From: CALGFI01 sp963786805
GTDB taxonomy: Bacteria > Actinomycetota > UBA4738 > HRBIN12
DNA length: 64,000 bases
Reading direction: 5' to 3'
Assembly: GCA_963786805.1 (NCBI GenBank)
Contig: CAWBAK010000007.1
Span: 248,001 to 312,000, forward strand
Positions 62,140 to 64,000 of this stretch are shown in pieces (the first letter of the stretch is position 1; the number at the start of each line of letters is the position of its first letter). The notes below the pieces were generated by a model. The model was not told the origin of the DNA. It searched no databases and saw only the letters and a list, made by a program, of their open reading frames with translations. A program made the position numbers and the translations under genes.

Positions 62140-64000
62140 GCTCCTTCAGCACGCGCTTCAGCGCCTCGACCACGCGCTCGTGCACCTTCTCGGGTACATC
62201 GTCCGCATCCACGACCACGAACCGCTCGGGGTGCTCCTCCGCGATGCGAAGGTACGCGTCCGAGACCTTCGCGTGGAAGTCCCCTCCCTCCATCTCGATC
62301 CGGTCGGGCTCCTCCAGCGAGCGCAGGAGCCCGGCCTCGGGCTCGAGATGGAGCAGGATCACGAGGTCGGGGAACAGTCCTTGCGTGGCCCAGACGTTCA
62401 GCGTGAGGACGTCCTGTTCGCCCAGCCCGCGCGCCGACCCCTGGTACGCGAGCGACGAGTCGATGTAGCGGTCGGTGATCACCACCTTCGCCTCGGCGAG
62501 CGCGGGTCGGATGATCTTCGCGACGAGCTGCGCACGGCTCGCCGCGAAGAGCAGCGCCTCGGTCTTCGGCTCGAGGTGCCCGGTCTCGTGGTCGAGCAGC
62601 ATCTTGCGCAGGTGCTCACCGACCTCCGTTCCTCCCGGCTCTCGCGTGACGAGCACCTCCGCGCCCTGCGACTCGAGCCACTCCTTCGCGAGTCGGATCT
62701 GCGTGCCCTTGCCCGCGCCCTCGACGCCCTCGAACGCGACGAACAGACCGGAGGACGGCGGGCGTTTGAGCTTGGGAACGAGGCCGAGCGGCTGCTGCTT
62801 GCCTACCCGGAACCGGCGGAGGCCCTCGCCGGGTGAACGCTCCGGCGAGCACCGCACCGAGCCCGGCGACCATCAGGGCGGCGCGCGTGCCGGACAGGTC
62901 GATCCGGCGGTCGCCGATCGTGAGGTCGTGCTCCCCGACTGTTCCCGCAAGGATCGGGAACAGCCGTGAGCGACAGGAACAAGCCGAGCCGCGACAGCAC
63001 GGTCAGCGACACCGAACGTTCGACCGCGGAACTCGTCGGTGACGTTCTCCTGCAGCAGCACGTAGCCGCTCACCCACGCCGACCCGCAGAACGCACCGAG
63101 GATCACCGTCACGACCGCCGCGAACTAGATGCCCGGGCATCGAGCGCGAGCACGAACAGCGTCGCCGCCGCGGCGATGATCGAATAGACGAAGACGTATT
63201 CGCGCTCCACGAACTCGACCACCTTGTTCGACGACGCCATCCCGATCCCCATGCCGATCCCGAACGAGGTCACGAGGATCCCCCATCCGGGGTTCCCCGC
63301 TCCGAGGGCGTCGCTGCGCGAAGATCGGCCCGAGCGCGAGCACGGCCCCGACCGCGCGAACGCCGCCACGATCCCGAGCGTCATCGCGGAGGCGAGCGAG
63401 TCTCGCGCAGGAACCGGAGCCCATCGACGATGTCCGTGCCGACACGCGCGAAGGTCGAACCGTGGACAAGCCGGTCGGCGCCGGCGACGGGATCTGGATC
63501 CGGGAGACGAGGAACGCCGAGATCGCGAACGGTCGCCGGCGTCGAGCCAGAGCGCCAGGGACGTCGGGGTTGTCTCTCAGCCACGGCAACAGATCGGAGC
63601 CGCCCGCCAGGAACGCGAACACGAGCCCGCCGAGCGGCAGCGTCCCATACGTCGTGATCGAGCCCGAGCGACGTTCGCGTTCGCCAACTGACGTCTCGGC
63701 ACGAGGTTCGGCAGGGACGCGTCGCGCGCCGGCGTCCAAAGCAGCGAGAAGCACTCGATCACGAACGAGAGCAGGTAGATCGCCCACAAGCGGTCCGAGG
63801 AAGCGGCATCACCGCATAGAGCGCGCCGCGCGCGATGTCGGCCGTCGATCATCAGCGTCTTGCGGTTGAACCGGTCCACGAACGCCCCCGCGAGCGGCCC
63901 GAACAAGATCGCCGGGAGCATCCGGGCCACCATCACGCCCTGCGACGGCGTAGGCGCCGCCTCGCCGCCGCTTGCTTGATCACGAGCGCGGTCACCGCGA
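62117..64000 (-). CDS. tmk: MFS transporter-thymidylate kinase fusion, frameshifted, 5' end outside window
   Basis: The C-terminal part is dTMP kinase: LFVAFEGVEGAGKGTQIRLAK (P-loop), VTREPGGTEVGEHLR and ITDRYIDSSLAYQGSARGLG. Upstream, minus-strand fragments in several frames read as a major-facilitator permease: LFGPLAGAFVDRFNRKTLM, RLWAIYLLSFVIECFSLLWTPARDA, WGILVTSFGIGMGIGM, VTDEFRGRTFG and MVAGLGAVLAGAFTRRG. The last permease helix runs into the kinase after one indel near 62826, so both are probably one protein, as in Streptomyces. At least four more frame breaks occur between 62826 and 63900. The start lies beyond the window. Confidence 0.8.

Noticed and set aside
62800..64000. Several short minus-strand open frames as separate small genes
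   Set aside because: They are successive pieces of one MFS permease in different frames, with motifs in the expected order.

Overview
The window is about 64 kb of GC-rich, gene-dense chromosomal DNA from a member of the Actinomycetota, probably a deep-branching lineage known from environmental genomes. The gene order supports this. rlmB-ispF-ispD-PIN/TRAM-carD-radA, clpC, lysS-coaX-panC-DUF2520, folK-folB-folP-folE-ftsH, hpt-tilS-zincin and holB, all on the minus strand and in this order, follow the order remembered from Mycobacterium tuberculosis (about Rv3579c to Rv3644c). CarD, DUF3263, the NAD-specific GDH of about 1600 residues, FtsH next to the folate genes and the MFS-thymidylate kinase fusion also fit. 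No phage, transposon, CRISPR or rRNA was seen.

Layout. 1-6.4 kb: a cell-wall NlpC/P60 protein, a thioesterase/NIL pair, a CIRCE-controlled groEL without groES, and acetyl-CoA synthetase overlapping an RTX-repeat lipoprotein. 6.6-10.5 kb: an Rrf2 regulator with Fe-S-type cysteines, trehalose synthesis (otsA and otsB) and envelope/regulatory small genes. 10.6-22.6 kb: the large NAD-GDH, a GAF/PAS histidine kinase, a Na/Pi-type transporter, a D-aminoacylase-like hydrolase and secreted proteins. 22.8-28.1 kb: tRNA-Thr, 23S rRNA methylation, two MEP-pathway isoprenoid genes, a PIN/TRAM membrane protein, CarD and RadA. 28.2-31.7 kb: a divergent hypothetical gene, a RIO-like kinase behind a leader or mini-gene, and an ECF sigma factor followed by a broken propeller protein. 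31.8-50.2 kb: ClpC, lysine tRNA charging, coenzyme A, folate, FtsH, purine salvage, tRNA lysidine and a zincin, then a second tRNA-Thr. 50.4-60.9 kb: a signalling and stress island with a USP-UbiB fusion, a receiver-HTH-cyclase fusion, a NarL-type regulator, a USP, two tandem membrane histidine kinases and a lone receiver. 61-64 kb: DNA polymerase III delta-prime and the MFS-thymidylate kinase fusion.

Two properties cut across the annotation. Many first-of-operon genes appear leaderless: a TAnnnT-type -10 box ends 6-8 bases before an ATG or GTG start. The sequence also carries many small frame breaks, including in ftsH, tilS, ispD and tmk, which are normally essential. These look like assembly or sequencing indels rather than gene decay, so several entries are given as one gene across a frameshift.
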